Made by a program: the position numbers and the translations under genes. A DNA stretch of 64,000 nucleotides from Microvirga lupini (lineage in GTDB: Bacteria > Pseudomonadota > Alphaproteobacteria > Rhizobiales > Beijerinckiaceae): contig NZ_JACHWB010000012.1 of NCBI RefSeq assembly GCF_014191055.1, positions 1 to 64,000 on the forward strand, in the 5' to 3' direction. A model generated the notes under the pieces. That model was not told the origin of the DNA and ran no database searches. It saw nothing but the letters and a program-made list of their open reading frames with translations. Positions 27,867 through 37,653 of this stretch are shown here, in pieces. The stretch's first letter is position 1. Each line of letters begins with the position of its first letter.

Positions 27867-29786
27867 ATGAATTCAAATTTCCGCAACTTCGCCCTGTGGG
27901 TGGTGATCTTCCTCCTTGTGCTGGCGCTCGTGACCTTGTTCCAGAGCCCCGGCCAGCGCGGCGGCGGCAGCGATATCGCCTATAGCCAGCTCCTCAGCGA
28001 GGCCGATGCCGGCCGCATCACCAGCGTGGTCATCTCCGGCCCCGAGATCAGCGGCACCTATACGGATGGCCGTACCTTCACGACCTACGCGCCGAGCGAC
28101 CCGATGCTGGTCACGAAGCTGCAGCAGAAGGGCGTGCAGATCACGGCCCGTCCGCAGTCGGATTCGACCCCTTGGTTCATCGCCGTGCTCATGAACATCC
28201 TGCCGATTGCGCTCTTCATCGGCGCCTGGGTGTTCCTGTCGCGCCAGATGCAGAGCGGCGCAGGCCGGGCCATGGGCTTCGGCAAGTCCAAGGCGAAGCT
28301 CCTCACCGAGGCGCATGGCCGCGTGACCTTTGACGATGTTGCGGGGATTGACGAGGCGAAGGAGGACCTTCAGGAGGTGGTGGAGTTCCTGCGCGATCCG
28401 CAGAAGTTCCAGCGCCTGGGCGGCCGCATCCCCCGTGGCGTGCTGCTGGTGGGCCCGCCCGGCACCGGTAAGACGCTGACCGCCCGTGCGGTGGCCGGCG
28501 AAGCCAACGTGCCGTTCTTCACCATCTCGGGCTCCGACTTCGTCGAGATGTTCGTGGGCGTCGGCGCCTCCCGCGTGCGCGACATGTTCGAGCAGGCGAA
28601 GAAGAACGCCCCCTGCATCATCTTCATCGACGAGATCGACGCGGTCGGCCGCCATCGCGGCGCGGGTCTCGGCGGCGGCAACGACGAGCGCGAGCAGACC
28701 CTCAACCAGCTCCTTGTCGAGATGGACGGGTTCGAGGCCAATGAGGGCGTGATCATTATTGCTGCCACCAACCGGCCCGACGTGCTCGACCCGGCGCTCC
28801 TGCGCCCGGGCCGCTTCGACCGCCAGATCGTGGTGCCCAACCCCGACGTGGTCGGCCGCGAGAAGATCCTGCGCGTGCATGTGCGAAAAGTCCCGCTGGC
28901 GCCCGACGTGGACCTGAAGGTGATTGCGCGGGGCACCCCCGGCTTCTCGGGCGCGGACCTGATGAACCTGGTCAACGAGGCGGCCCTGCTGGCGGCGCGG
29001 CGCGGCAAGCGCATCGTGACCATGCGCGAGTTCGAGGACGCCAAGGACAAGGTGATGATGGGCGCCGAGCGCCGCACCCTGGTGATGACCGACGACGAGA
29101 AGCGCCTGACCGCCTATCACGAGGCGGGACACGCCGTGGTGGCGCTCAATGTGCCGGCCACCGACCCGGTGCACAAGGCCACGATCATCCCGCGCGGCCG
29201 GGCTCTGGGCATGGTCATGCAGCTGCCCGAGCGGGACAAGCTGTCGATGAGCTACGAGCAGATGACCTCGCGTCTGGCGATCATGATGGGCGGGCGCATT
29301 GCCGAGGAGATGATCTTCGGCAAGGACAAGGTCACGTCGGGCGCCCAGTCGGACATCGAGCAGGCGACGCGCCTGGCCCGCATGATGGTGACCAAGTGGG
29401 GCTTCTCGCCCGAGCTGGGCACGGTGGCCTATGGCGAGAACCAGGACGAGGTGTTCTTAGGGATGTCCATGGGGCGCCAGCAGAACATCTCCGAGGCGAC
29501 GTCGCAGAAGATCGACTCGGAGGTGCGCCGTCTGGTGGAGGACGGGCTCAACGACGCCCGCCGGATCCTGACCGAGAAGCGGCACGAGCTTGAGGCTCTG
29601 GCGCGCGGGCTTCTGGAATACGAGACGCTGACGGGCGAGGAGATCCGCAACCTGATGGACGGCCAGCCGCCGGTGCGCGACACCGGAGAGGCGGCGACCC
29701 CCAGCCGCGGCTCCGCCGTGCCCACCACCCGCCCAGGACGCCCACGCGAAACCGACGGGGGCATGGAGCCCCAGCCGCAGGCATAA
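27867..29786 (+). CDS. ftsH: ATP-dependent zinc metalloprotease FtsH
   Basis: This is a 639-residue inner-membrane AAA+ protease that degrades membrane proteins and regulators, including RpoH in other bacteria. Two membrane helices lie at about residues 7-25 and 103-125. Walker A is GPPGTGKT (196-203) and Walker B is IIFIDEID (251-258). The zinc site is HEAGH (418-422). The C-terminal tail is Pro/Arg-rich. The rpoH gene lies in the same window at 51.9 kb. Confidence 0.97.
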   Translation: MNSNFRNFALWVVIFLLVLALVTLFQSPGQRGGGSDIAYSQLLSEADAGRITSVVISGPEISGTYTDGRTFTTYAPSDPMLVTKLQQKGVQITARPQSDSTPWFIAVLMNILPIALFIGAWVFLSRQMQSGAGRAMGFGKSKAKLLTEAHGRVTFDDVAGIDEAKEDLQEVVEFLRDPQKFQRLGGRIPRGVLLVGPPGTGKTLTARAVAGEANVPFFTISGSDFVEMFVGVGASRVRDMFEQAKKNAPCIIFIDEIDAVGRHRGAGLGGGNDEREQTLNQLLVEMDGFEANEGVIIIAATNRPDVLDPALLRPGRFDRQIVVPNPDVVGREKILRVHVRKVPLAPDVDLKVIARGTPGFSGADLMNLVNEAALLAARRGKRIVTMREFEDAKDKVMMGAERRTLVMTDDEKRLTAYHEAGHAVVALNVPATDPVHKATIIPRGRALGMVMQLPERDKLSMSYEQMTSRLAIMMGGRIAEEMIFGKDKVTSGAQSDIEQATRLARMMVTKWGFSPELGTVAYGENQDEVFLGMSMGRQQNISEATSQKIDSEVRRLVEDGLNDARRILTEKRHELEALARGLLEYETLTGEEIRNLMDGQPPVRDTGEAATPSRGSAVPTTRPGRPRETDGGMEPQPQA

Positions 29787-29810
29787 AACGTCAGTATTTG
29801 TGAAATCCAC

Positions 29811-29844
29811 GAACGCCCGCTCCACCAGCGGGCGTTCTTTTTGT
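29811..29844 (+). terminator. Rho-independent terminator of ftsH
   Basis: An 11-bp perfect stem (29811-29821 with 29827-29837, GAACGCCCGCT) has a 5-base loop and is followed by TTTTTG. It lies 25 bases after the ftsH stop codon. Confidence 0.9.
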
Positions 29845-30011
29845 TTACCTCGAAGTACTAATACTACACATGGGCGGGGCATAAGGTCTGTAACAATCGC
29901 TTATCACTTGTGATGGCGCGGATTCGCCTCCATGCCTTGACCGGAGTGGGGGAGGTTGCTTTGAAAAAGCAAAAGCGCGGATCAGCGCAACGGAATGCGG
30001 AGACAAAGCAC

Positions 30012-31367
30012 GTGCGTAAATACTTCGGGACCGACGGCATTCGGGGCCGCGCCAACGGCATCATCACGCCGGACCTCGCCCTCAGGGTCGGGCAAGCAGC
30101 AGGCCTCATGTTCCAGCAACGGGGCGATTACCGCCACCGGGTGGTGATCGGCAAGGATACGCGGCTCTCCGGCTACATGATCGAGTCGGCCCTTCAGGCG
30201 GGCTTCACCTCGGTGGGCATGGACGTGCTCCTCCTCGGCCCGATCCCGACGCCCGCGGTCGCCATGCTGACCCGCTCCATGCGCTGCGACCTCGGCGTGA
30301 TGATCTCGGCCTCGCACAACCCTTACGAGGACAACGGCATCAAGCTGTTCGGCCCGGACGGATTCAAGCTCAATGACGACATGGAGCGCGAGATCGAGGC
30401 GTTGATCGATTCCGATCTGACCCGCCGCCTGTCCGGCTCCGCCGCGCTCGGCCGCGCCAAGCGCATCGAGAGCGTCCAGGCCCGCTACATCGAGTTCGCC
30501 AAGCGCACCCTGCCGCGCCAGGTCGACCTGGAGGGCATGCGGGTCGTGATCGATTGCGCCAACGGCGCCGGCTACAAGGTGGCCCCGGAAGCCCTGTGGG
30601 AGCTCGGCGCCGAGGTGATGTCGATTGGCGTGGAGCCGAACGGCTTCAACATCAACCACGATGTCGGCTCCACCGCGCCCGATGCCCTGATCCAGAAGGT
30701 GCGCGAGCTGCGGGCCGATATCGGCATCGCCCTCGACGGCGATGCGGACCGGGTGCTCATCGTCGACGAGAAGGGCAACAAGGTCGACGGCGACCAGCTC
30801 ATGGCCGTGGTCGCCCGCTCGTGGAAGGACGACGGCCGCCTTTCCCAACCTGGAATCGTTGCGACGATCATGTCCAATCTCGGCCTGGAGCGTTTCCTGG
30901 GTGAGATGGGCCTCGGCCTCGTGCGCACGGCGGTGGGCGACCGCTATGTGCTTGAGCACATGCGGGCCCACGGCTTCAACCTCGGCGGCGAGCAGTCCGG
31001 CCACATCATCATGTCCGACTACACCACCACGGGTGACGGGCTCGTGGCGGCGCTCCAGCTTCTCGCGGTGGTCAAGAGCCTCGGCAAGCCGGTCTCGGAG
31101 GTCTGCCACTGCTTCGAGCCCCTGCCGCAGGTGCTCAAGAACGTGCGCTACAAGGCCGGGAAGCCCTTGCAGGACGCCTCGGTCATCAAGGCCATCGAGG
31201 CCGGGCGCGAGACCCTCGGCCAGGCAGGCCGTCTCGTGATCCGCCCCTCGGGCACCGAACCGGTCATCCGCGTGATGGGCGAGGGCGACAACGAGGATGT
31301 GGTCAACCGCGTGGTGGACGACGTCGTGGCTGCCGTGACCCAGGCGGCTTCGAAGGTTGCCGCGTAA
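30012..31367 (+). CDS. glmM: Phosphoglucosamine mutase
   Basis: This is a 451-residue enzyme that converts glucosamine 6-phosphate to glucosamine 1-phosphate on the way to UDP-GlcNAc. The start [15 protein letters not shown], the phosphoserine loop [14 protein letters not shown] (Ser101), the metal-binding DGDADRVL loop and the sugar-binding GGEQSGHI are intact. A GTG at 30012 gives the family start. The open frame runs 34 codons further upstream through a basic, unrelated stretch that is probably untranslated. Confidence 0.95.
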   Translation: MRKYFGTDGIRGRANGIITPDLALRVGQAAGLMFQQRGDYRHRVVIGKDTRLSGYMIESALQAGFTSVGMDVLLLGPIPTPAVAMLTRSMRCDLGVMISASHNPYEDNGIKLFGPDGFKLNDDMEREIEALIDSDLTRRLSGSAALGRAKRIESVQARYIEFAKRTLPRQVDLEGMRVVIDCANGAGYKVAPEALWELGAEVMSIGVEPNGFNINHDVGSTAPDALIQKVRELRADIGIALDGDADRVLIVDEKGNKVDGDQLMAVVARSWKDDGRLSQPGIVATIMSNLGLERFLGEMGLGLVRTAVGDRYVLEHMRAHGFNLGGEQSGHIIMSDYTTTGDGLVAALQLLAVVKSLGKPVSEVCHCFEPLPQVLKNVRYKAGKPLQDASVIKAIEAGRETLGQAGRLVIRPSGTEPVIRVMGEGDNEDVVNRVVDDVVAAVTQAASKVAA

Positions 31368-31389
31368 GATAAGATTCCGGTTCGAAACA

Positions 31390-31423
31390 AAAGCCCCGGC
31401 GAGATGATCGCCGGGGCTTTTTC
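31390..31423. terminator. Bidirectional terminator between glmM and the RND pump gene
   Basis: A 13-bp perfect stem (31390-31402 with 31408-31420) has a GATGA loop, with T-rich sequence on the right and A-rich sequence on the left. It can stop both the rightward glmM and the leftward efflux transcript. Confidence 0.9.
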
Positions 31424-31444
31424 ATTTCTTCTCCACGGAGAGGC

Positions 31445-34400
31445 TCACTCCGCCGGATGAGCCGGAGGAACGTCCTTGCGCCGCGATGGCAGATCCTCGC
31501 CGTGCGCAACCTGACCTGTTTGCGCCCGCAGCTTGTCGATCAGTTCGCCCACATAGGTGGCGGGCTTGGTGAAGCCGCCGATGAGCAGGTAGATCGAGGG
31601 CACCACCAGCATGGTCAGGATGGTCGAGACCGTCACGCCGCCCACGATCACCGTGCCGATGGCGTTGCGCGCCTCGGCACCGGCGCCGGTGGACCAGGCG
31701 AGCGGGATCGCGCCGCCGATCATGGCGATGGATGTCATCAGGATCGGCCGCAGGCGCAGGACCGAGGCTTCGAGCACCGCATCGTGCACCGAATATCCGC
31801 GCTCGCGCAGCTGGTTCGAGAACTCGACGATCAGGATGCCGTTCTTGGTCATGAGGCCGATGAGCAGGATCATGCCGATCTGGCTGTAGATGTTGAGCGT
31901 CTGCCCGGTGACGAACAGCGCCAGCAATCCGCCGGTCACCGCGAGCGGCACGGTCAGCATGATGATGAACGGATTGATCCAGCTCTCGAACTGCGCCGCC
32001 AGCACCAGGAACACCACGAGCAGCGCCATGGCGAAGGTCACGTAGATCGCCCCGGTGGAGTCGAGAAAGTCCTTCGACTGGCCGTTATAGCCGATGCGCA
32101 CTTCCGCCGGCAGGTTGTCGCGCACGATCTGCTGCAGGATCTCCAGGCCCTCGCCGATGGAGACGCCCGGAGCGAGCGACGACTGGATCGTGATCGAGCG
32201 CAGGCGGTCGAAGCGGTTCAGGGCCTGTGGCGCGGCCGATTCCGTCAGGGTGACGAAGGAGGAGAGCGGAACCAGTTCGTTGTTGGCGGCCCGGATGAAG
32301 GTGTTGGTGAGATCGTTCGGCGTCGCCCGGTCCTGAGCGCGGGCGCGCATGATCACCGGGTACTCGTCACCACGGCTGACGAAGGTCGAGACCTCGGTCT
32401 CGCCGAACATCAGCTGGAGCGTGCGCCCGATATCCTCCACCGAGACGCCGAGATCGGCGGCGCGCTGGCGGTCGATCTGCACGCGGATATCCGGCTGCGA
32501 CTCGCGGTAGTTCGAGTCCATGTTGATGAACTTGCCCGTCTCCTGGGCCTTCTGCATGACGATGTCGCGCCAGCCCCGGATCGTCTCGTAATCGGGCCCG
32601 CCAAGCACGAACTGGATCGGCTGGCCGAAACCGCCGGCCCCGCCGAAGGCGGGCGGGTTGACCACCGACACGCGCGCGCCGGGGAAGTTCGACACCTTCG
32701 GGGTCAACTGGCGCACGATGTCCTGCTGGCTCTCGGTGCGCTCCTCCCAGGGCACGAGACGCACGATCACGAGGCCTTCATTGACCGGGGAGGGGCGCGC
32801 GAAGCCCGGCGCGACTTGGCTCAGCATGGAGCCGATGACGCCCTGCTCCTGCAGGGGCATGATGGCCTTCTCGACCTCCTTCACCCGGTCGCGGGTGTAG
32901 TCGAGGCTTGCGCCTTCCGGAGCCTGAATTCGCACGATGATCGCGCCGCGATCCTCCGTGGGGGCGAATTCCTTCGGCAGCGACTGGAACAGGCCATAGG
33001 CCGAGAGCGAAACGAGGAAGCCGATGAACAGGATGACGACCGGGATCCGCAAGGCGCGCGACAGCAGCCAGCGGTAGCCGCTGTTCATCTTCTCGAAGAC
33101 CGGCTCGGTCATGCGCTGGATGCGGCCGTGGGCCGGGACCATCAGCTTGGAGCACATCATCGGTGTAAGGGTTCGCGCCACCACGCCCGAGAAGAAGATG
33201 GAGGCCGCCAGCGTGATGCCGAACTCGCGGAAGAGCTTGCCCGTGTTGCCGGTCATGAAGGCGAGCGGCACGAACACGGCCATCAGGGTGGCCGTGGTGG
33301 CGATCACCGCGAAGCCGATCTCGCGGGCGCCGTCGAACGAGGCGAGCAGCGGCGGTTGCCCTTCCTCGATGCGCCGGTGCACGTTCTCGATCTCAACGAT
33401 CGCATCGTCCACCACGATGCCGATGGCGAGCACGATGGCGAGCAGGGTCAGCACGTTGATGGACGCGCCGAAGAAGGCCATGACCATGAAGGCTGCCGTG
33501 ATGGAGACCGGGATCGCCACCATGGCCACGATGGTCGAGCGCCAGTCGCGCAGGAAGACCAGGATCACGAGGATCACCAGCGCCACGCCCTCCAGAAGAG
33601 TCTTCAGGACGCCATCGATGGAGGCGCGGATGAATTGGCTCTCATCATAGGCCACTTCCGTCACAGTGCCGGGCGGAAGCGCCGACTTGAGCTCCTCCAG
33701 CTCCTTGCGCACGCCTTCGACGACGGAGAGCGTGTTGGCGGTCGATTGGCGCACCACGCCCAGCCCGATGGCGGTCTCGCCGGACTGGTAGAACTCGAAG
33801 CGCGTGTCTTCCGGACCCACCTCGACCTGGGCCACCTCGCCGAGACGGACCAGATAGCCGTTCTTGTTGGTGACGATGACCTGCTGGAATTCCTCGGGCG
33901 TGGCGAGGCGGGAATCCGTCTTGACGGTGAATTCACGCTGGCTCGACTCGATCCGGCCGCCGGGCAGTTCCACGTTCTGGCGTTTGATGGCGGTCTCGAG
34001 ATCCTGCACGGTCAGCCCGCGGGCCGCGAGCGCCGGCCGGTCGATCCAGATGCGCATGGCAAAGCGCCGCTCGCCGCTCAGGTTCACGTTGGCCACACCC
34101 GGAACGGTGGACAGGCGGTCCACATAAACGCGCTTGAGGAAGTCGCTGAGCTCGAGGGCATCGAGCGTGGTGGAGGTGACGCCTACCCACATGATGGCCG
34201 AGGCATTCGCATCGACCTTGCGCACCACCGGCGTATCGGCGTCGTCGGGCAGGCGTCCGGTCACGCGGGACACGGCGTCGCGAACGTCCGAGGTCGCCGC
34301 TTCCGGCTCGCGGGACACCTCGAACTCGATGGACACCGAGGAGCGGTCGTTCTGGCTTTGCGATGTGATCTGGCGGATGCCTTCAATGCCGGCGACCGCA

Positions 34401-34606
34401 CCCTCGATGATCTCCGTCACCCGGCTCTCGATGACCTCGTTCGAGGCGCCGCGATAGACGGTGGACACCGACACGACAGGGCGGTCCACCTGCGGATATT
34501 CGCGAACCGGCAGATTCAGGAGCGCGGCCAAGCCGCCCACGATCAGCAGCAGGCTGACCACGACGGCGAAGACGGGGCGGCGGATGAAGAGGTCGGAAAC
34601 CTGCAT
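31445..34606 (-). CDS. RND efflux transporter permease (HAE1/AcrB-like)
   Basis: This is a 1053-residue proton-driven multidrug exporter of the inner membrane. It shows the RND layout: one N-terminal helix (FIRRPVFAVVVSLLLIV), a large periplasmic loop, six helices including the proton-relay ALVLVILVFL and AIGIVVDDAIVEIENV segment (Asp-Asp pair), then the second half. The ATG at 34606 (MQVSDLF) is the family start. The C-terminus is polar. It follows its adaptor gene on the same strand, about 150 bases away, separated by a palindromic repeat. No TolC-like channel gene is nearby, so it probably uses one encoded elsewhere. The substrate is unknown. Confidence 0.93.
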   Translation of the reverse strand: MQVSDLFIRRPVFAVVVSLLLIVGGLAALLNLPVREYPQVDRPVVSVSTVYRGASNEVIESRVTEIIEGAVAGIEGIRQITSQSQNDRSSVSIEFEVSREPEAATSDVRDAVSRVTGRLPDDADTPVVRKVDANASAIMWVGVTSTTLDALELSDFLKRVYVDRLSTVPGVANVNLSGERRFAMRIWIDRPALAARGLTVQDLETAIKRQNVELPGGRIESSQREFTVKTDSRLATPEEFQQVIVTNKNGYLVRLGEVAQVEVGPEDTRFEFYQSGETAIGLGVVRQSTANTLSVVEGVRKELEELKSALPPGTVTEVAYDESQFIRASIDGVLKTLLEGVALVILVILVFLRDWRSTIVAMVAIPVSITAAFMVMAFFGASINVLTLLAIVLAIGIVVDDAIVEIENVHRRIEEGQPPLLASFDGAREIGFAVIATTATLMAVFVPLAFMTGNTGKLFREFGITLAASIFFSGVVARTLTPMMCSKLMVPAHGRIQRMTEPVFEKMNSGYRWLLSRALRIPVVILFIGFLVSLSAYGLFQSLPKEFAPTEDRGAIIVRIQAPEGASLDYTRDRVKEVEKAIMPLQEQGVIGSMLSQVAPGFARPSPVNEGLVIVRLVPWEERTESQQDIVRQLTPKVSNFPGARVSVVNPPAFGGAGGFGQPIQFVLGGPDYETIRGWRDIVMQKAQETGKFINMDSNYRESQPDIRVQIDRQRAADLGVSVEDIGRTLQLMFGETEVSTFVSRGDEYPVIMRARAQDRATPNDLTNTFIRAANNELVPLSSFVTLTESAAPQALNRFDRLRSITIQSSLAPGVSIGEGLEILQQIVRDNLPAEVRIGYNGQSKDFLDSTGAIYVTFAMALLVVFLVLAAQFESWINPFIIMLTVPLAVTGGLLALFVTGQTLNIYSQIGMILLIGLMTKNGILIVEFSNQLRERGYSVHDAVLEASVLRLRPILMTSIAMIGGAIPLAWSTGAGAEARNAIGTVIVGGVTVSTILTMLVVPSIYLLIGGFTKPATYVGELIDKLRAQTGQVAHGEDLPSRRKDVPPAHPAE

Positions 34607-34653
34607 GGCTTTATTCGATCCCGTTAGGGTCAAGTCTTTCGACTGTGTCTTCG

Positions 34654-34751
34654 GTGTCATCCCCGGCGAGCGCAGCGAGGGAAGGGGATCCACTCACACG
34701 CTCGGAGCTATGGATCCCCTTCCCGGTCCTGCGGACCGCCGGGGATGACAC
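34654..34751 (+). repeat. Palindromic repeat between efflux adaptor and pump genes
   Basis: The 98-base element has perfect 15-base inverted ends (GTGTCATCCCCGGCG at 34654-34668, complement at 34737-34751). An inner inverted pair is built on GAAGGGGATCCA/TGGATCCCCTTC. It belongs to the same family as 15549-15684. In RNA it would form a long hairpin inside the adaptor-pump operon. Confidence 0.85.
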
Positions 34752-34759
34752 GAACTGGT

Positions 34760-36034
34760 TCACTTCCGCTCAGCCGCCTGGGCGCTGCCGATGGCCTGCG
34801 GAACGTTCAGTGAGGAGCGGGAGGGCTGCTCCCGGTTCGCCGCCGGAACAGGGGCGGCAGGTGCGCCCGAGCCCACCGGGCGGGCGACAACCTCGGCGCC
34901 GGGCCGCACGCGCTGCACGCCCAGCACCACGATGGTCTCGCCGGGCTTCAGGCCCTCCACCACCTCCACCTTGCCGCCCTGGCGCTGGCCGATGATGATG
35001 ACGCGGCGCTCCACCTTATTGTCCTTCACCGGATAAATGATGTGGCGCAGACCTTCGCTGACGACGGCCTCTTCCGGCACCACGACGGCATCGTCCTTCG
35101 TGGACACTTCGAGCGCCACGGACAGGAACATGCCGGGCTTCAGGGCCTCGTCAGGGTTCTCGAACTCGGCCGTCAGACGCGCCGTGCGGGTCGTCTGGTC
35201 CACGCGGGGATCGATGGTCGACACGGTGCCCCTGAACGTGCGGCCCCGGTAGGCTGCCGAGACGGCGTTGACCGCCTGACCGGGCTTCAGACGCCCCAGG
35301 AGGTTTTCCGGCACGGCGAAGTCGAGACGCACCTTGGACAGGTCGTCGAGGGAGGTGATCCGGGTGCCGGGCGCCACATAGGCACCGAGGGAGACGGAGC
35401 GGGTGCCGACGCGACCGGCGAAGGGGGCGCGGATCGTCAGCTCCTCGAGCCGCGCCTCGGCGGCCTTGCGCTGGGCCTGGGCGGAGGCAATCGAGCCTTC
35501 GAGGGACTTCATCTGCGCCGTCAGATCCTCGACCTGGGCGCCGGTGCCGGCGCCGGTGCGGTTGAGCGCCTGGGCGCGCTCGAGCTTGATGGCGACTTCG
35601 TTGCGGAGCGCCGTGGCGCGGTTGGCCTCGGCGACAGCCTGCTCGATGGCGGCGCGGCGCTCGGCGGCATCGAACTGCACCAGCGTGTCACCGGCCTTGA
35701 CCTTCTGGCCTTCGTCGAAGCCGATCTCGCCGATGATGCCTGCCACTTTGGCGGTCACCGTGATCGATTCATAGGCACGCACCGTGCCCACCGATTCCCT
35801 GATCTCGACGATGCGGCCGGTCTTGACCGTGTCGACGTCGACCGTCGCCGGACCGGCGGGACCGCCGCGGCCGCCCGGGCCTCTCGGAGCGCCGGCCTGC
35901 TGACCGGCGGGCTGGCTCACATAGGCGCCGATCACGGGCACATTGGCCAGATGGCCGCCCTTGTAGGCGTACCAGCCGCCAAAGCCTGCCGCCCCCAGCA
36001 TGGCGATGACAGCAAGTTGACCGGACACACGCAT
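34760..36034 (-). CDS. RND efflux periplasmic adaptor (membrane fusion protein)
   Basis: This is a 424-residue HlyD/AcrA-type adaptor. An N-terminal membrane anchor (about residues 5-22) and a Gly/Pro-rich linker lead to the split lipoyl domain (FDEGQKVKAGDTLVQFD and IRAPFAGRVGTRSVSLGAYV), an alpha-hairpin (about 120-195) and a beta-barrel/membrane-proximal region. It bridges the pump to an outer-membrane channel. It is the first gene of the efflux operon, with its promoter in the gap shared with serC. Confidence 0.92.
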   Translation of the reverse strand: MRVSGQLAVIAMLGAAGFGGWYAYKGGHLANVPVIGAYVSQPAGQQAGAPRGPGGRGGPAGPATVDVDTVKTGRIVEIRESVGTVRAYESITVTAKVAGIIGEIGFDEGQKVKAGDTLVQFDAAERRAAIEQAVAEANRATALRNEVAIKLERAQALNRTGAGTGAQVEDLTAQMKSLEGSIASAQAQRKAAEARLEELTIRAPFAGRVGTRSVSLGAYVAPGTRITSLDDLSKVRLDFAVPENLLGRLKPGQAVNAVSAAYRGRTFRGTVSTIDPRVDQTTRTARLTAEFENPDEALKPGMFLSVALEVSTKDDAVVVPEEAVVSEGLRHIIYPVKDNKVERRVIIIGQRQGGKVEVVEGLKPGETIVVLGVQRVRPGAEVVARPVGSGAPAAPVPAANREQPSRSSLNVPQAIGSAQAAERK

Positions 36035-36139
36035 GCTTGCTCCTTACACGTCGTTCTTTATCGTTCGAAAGATCGGAACTCGTCCTAGCACAATATATGC
36101 CAATTACCTGATCGGATCCTTCTGAACACGATGTTTTGT

Positions 36140-36155
36140 ATTACGATTTCGTAAT
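36140..36155. promoter_or_regulatory. Perfect 16-bp palindrome, possible operator, between efflux and serC genes
   Basis: ATTACGATTTCGTAAT is perfectly symmetrical and sits about 105 bases upstream of the efflux adaptor start and upstream of the serC leader. Palindromes of this size in efflux promoters are often TetR- or MarR-type operators. No regulator gene is adjacent. Confidence 0.45.
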
Positions 36156-36199
36156 CTGGAGGGCTGCCGCAACGACAGATCCTCCAGTAATCGCCTTGA

Positions 36200-36279
36200 C
36201 CATGACCTTCGGCTCCGTCATACCGGTCGGCGGGACACCTCTCCCCACCGAGAGGCGCCCATCTGTAAGGATGGATCAC
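36200..36279 (+). promoter_or_regulatory. Structured serC leader (likely serC RNA motif)
   Basis: Two hairpins precede serC: CCTCTC/GAGAGG (36238-36243 with 36250-36255) and CCATC/GATGG (36259-36263 with 36270-36274). The second holds the ribosome site AAGG in its loop and 3' side. A conserved RNA element named the serC motif is known upstream of serC in Rhizobiales. The place and the paired GACACCTCTCC...GAGAGGCGCCC core fit it as I remember it; a covariance-model search would decide. It could control translation by hiding the ribosome site. Confidence 0.65.
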
Positions 36280-37452
36280 ATGACAGACCTGCCCGCCGCG
36301 CGTCCGCGCGCGCCCTTCTTTTCGTCCGGCCCTTGCGCGAAGCGCCCCGGATGGTCTCTCCAGAACCTGAAAACCGACAGCCTCGGTCGCTCGCACCGCG
36401 CCAAGCTCGGCAAGGCGCGCCTGAAGCTCGCCATCGACCTCACCCGCGAGGTGCTGGAGGTGCCGGCCGATTACCGCATCGGCATCGTGCCCGCCTCCGA
36501 TACCGGCGCCGTGGAGATGGTGCTGTGGTCGATGCTCGGCGCCCGTCCAGTCGACATGCTAGCCTGGGAGAGCTTCGGCGAGGGCTGGGTCACGGATGTG
36601 GTCAAGCAGCTCAAGCTGTCCGATGCCCGCGTCATCAGCGCGCCCTATGGCGATCTTCCCGATCTCAAACGGGTCGACAGCAAGAACAGCGACGTGGTCT
36701 TTACCTGGAACGGCACCACCTCCGGCGTGCGCGTCCCGAACGCCGACTGGATCGCGGCTGATCGCGAGGGCCTGACCATCTGCGATGCCACCTCGGCGGC
36801 CTTCGCACAGAAGCTAGACTTCTCGAAGCTCGATGTAGTCACCTTCTCCTGGCAGAAGGTGCTGGGCGGCGAGGCGGCCCACGGCATGCTCATTCTCTCG
36901 CCCCGCGCGGTGGAGCGTTTGGAGACTTACAAGCCGGCCTGGCCGCTGCCCAAGATCTTCCGCATGACCAAGGGCGGCAAGCTCATCGAGGGCATCTTCG
37001 AGGGCGAGACCATCAACACACCGTCCATGCTGGCGGTCGAGGATTACATCGACGCCCTCGAATGGGCGAAGTCCATCGGTGGGCTGAATGCGCTCGTCGC
37101 CAAGGCCGATGCCAACGCGAAGGTCATCACCGACTGGGTCGCCAAGACTCCGTGGATCGCCAATCTGGCCAAGGATCAGGCCACCGCCTCCAACACCAGC
37201 GTGTGCCTGGTGATTGCCGATCCTGACGTGGTGGCCAAGGGCCCCGAGGCCGTGGTGCAGGTCGCCAAGGGCATCACCTCGGCTCTGGAGAAGGAAGGCG
37301 TCGCCCTCGACATCGGTGCCTATCGCGATGCTCCTCCGGGCCTGCGCATCTGGTGCGGGGCGACGGTCGAGCAATCCGATCTCGAAGCCCTGACGCCCTG
37401 GCTCGACTGGGCCTTCGCGCAGGAAAAGGCGAAGCTCGCGAAAGCGGCTTGA
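36280..37452 (+). CDS. serC: Phosphoserine aminotransferase
   Basis: This is a 390-residue PLP enzyme of the longer alphaproteobacterial type. It converts 3-phosphohydroxypyruvate plus glutamate to phosphoserine. The N-terminus [16 protein letters not shown], the [14 protein letters not shown] region, the DATSAAF motif and the PLP lysine in [14 protein letters not shown] are visible. The ATG at 36280 (MTDLPA) has AAGGA 8 bases upstream, inside the leader hairpin. serA follows, so two steps of serine synthesis are linked. Confidence 0.95.
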   Translation: MTDLPAARPRAPFFSSGPCAKRPGWSLQNLKTDSLGRSHRAKLGKARLKLAIDLTREVLEVPADYRIGIVPASDTGAVEMVLWSMLGARPVDMLAWESFGEGWVTDVVKQLKLSDARVISAPYGDLPDLKRVDSKNSDVVFTWNGTTSGVRVPNADWIAADREGLTICDATSAAFAQKLDFSKLDVVTFSWQKVLGGEAAHGMLILSPRAVERLETYKPAWPLPKIFRMTKGGKLIEGIFEGETINTPSMLAVEDYIDALEWAKSIGGLNALVAKADANAKVITDWVAKTPWIANLAKDQATASNTSVCLVIADPDVVAKGPEAVVQVAKGITSALEKEGVALDIGAYRDAPPGLRIWCGATVEQSDLEALTPWLDWAFAQEKAKLAKAA

Positions 37453-37461
37453 TGTTCTTCA

Positions 37462-37625
37462 CCCTCCCCTTGAGGGGGAGGGTCGACGCCCGTCAGGGCG
37501 GCGGGGTGGGGTGGAGACACCACACTAGCCGACTGTCCTCGGGCCTAACGCCAATAATTCAAACCGACTGCGCCGTTCACCCCACCCCGGCTCTTCGAGC
37601 CGACCCTCCCCCTCAAGGGGAGGGT
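37462..37625 (+). repeat. Palindromic repeat, CTCCCCTTGAGGGGGAG family, between serC and serA
   Basis: CCCTCCCCTTGAGGGGGAGG at the left end is matched by GACCCTCCCCCTCAAGGGG at the right; inner GGGTGGGGTGG and CACCCCACCCC also pair. It fills most of the 200-base serC-serA gap and is related to the element at 17527-17652. Confidence 0.85.
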
Positions 37626-37653
37626 GGGAACGGCGATAAACAACAGGTGCACC

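Noticed and set aside
29910-30011. 34-residue N-terminal extension of GlmM
   Set aside because: The conserved family start is at 30012 with its own ribosome site; the upstream codons encode an unrelated basic stretch.
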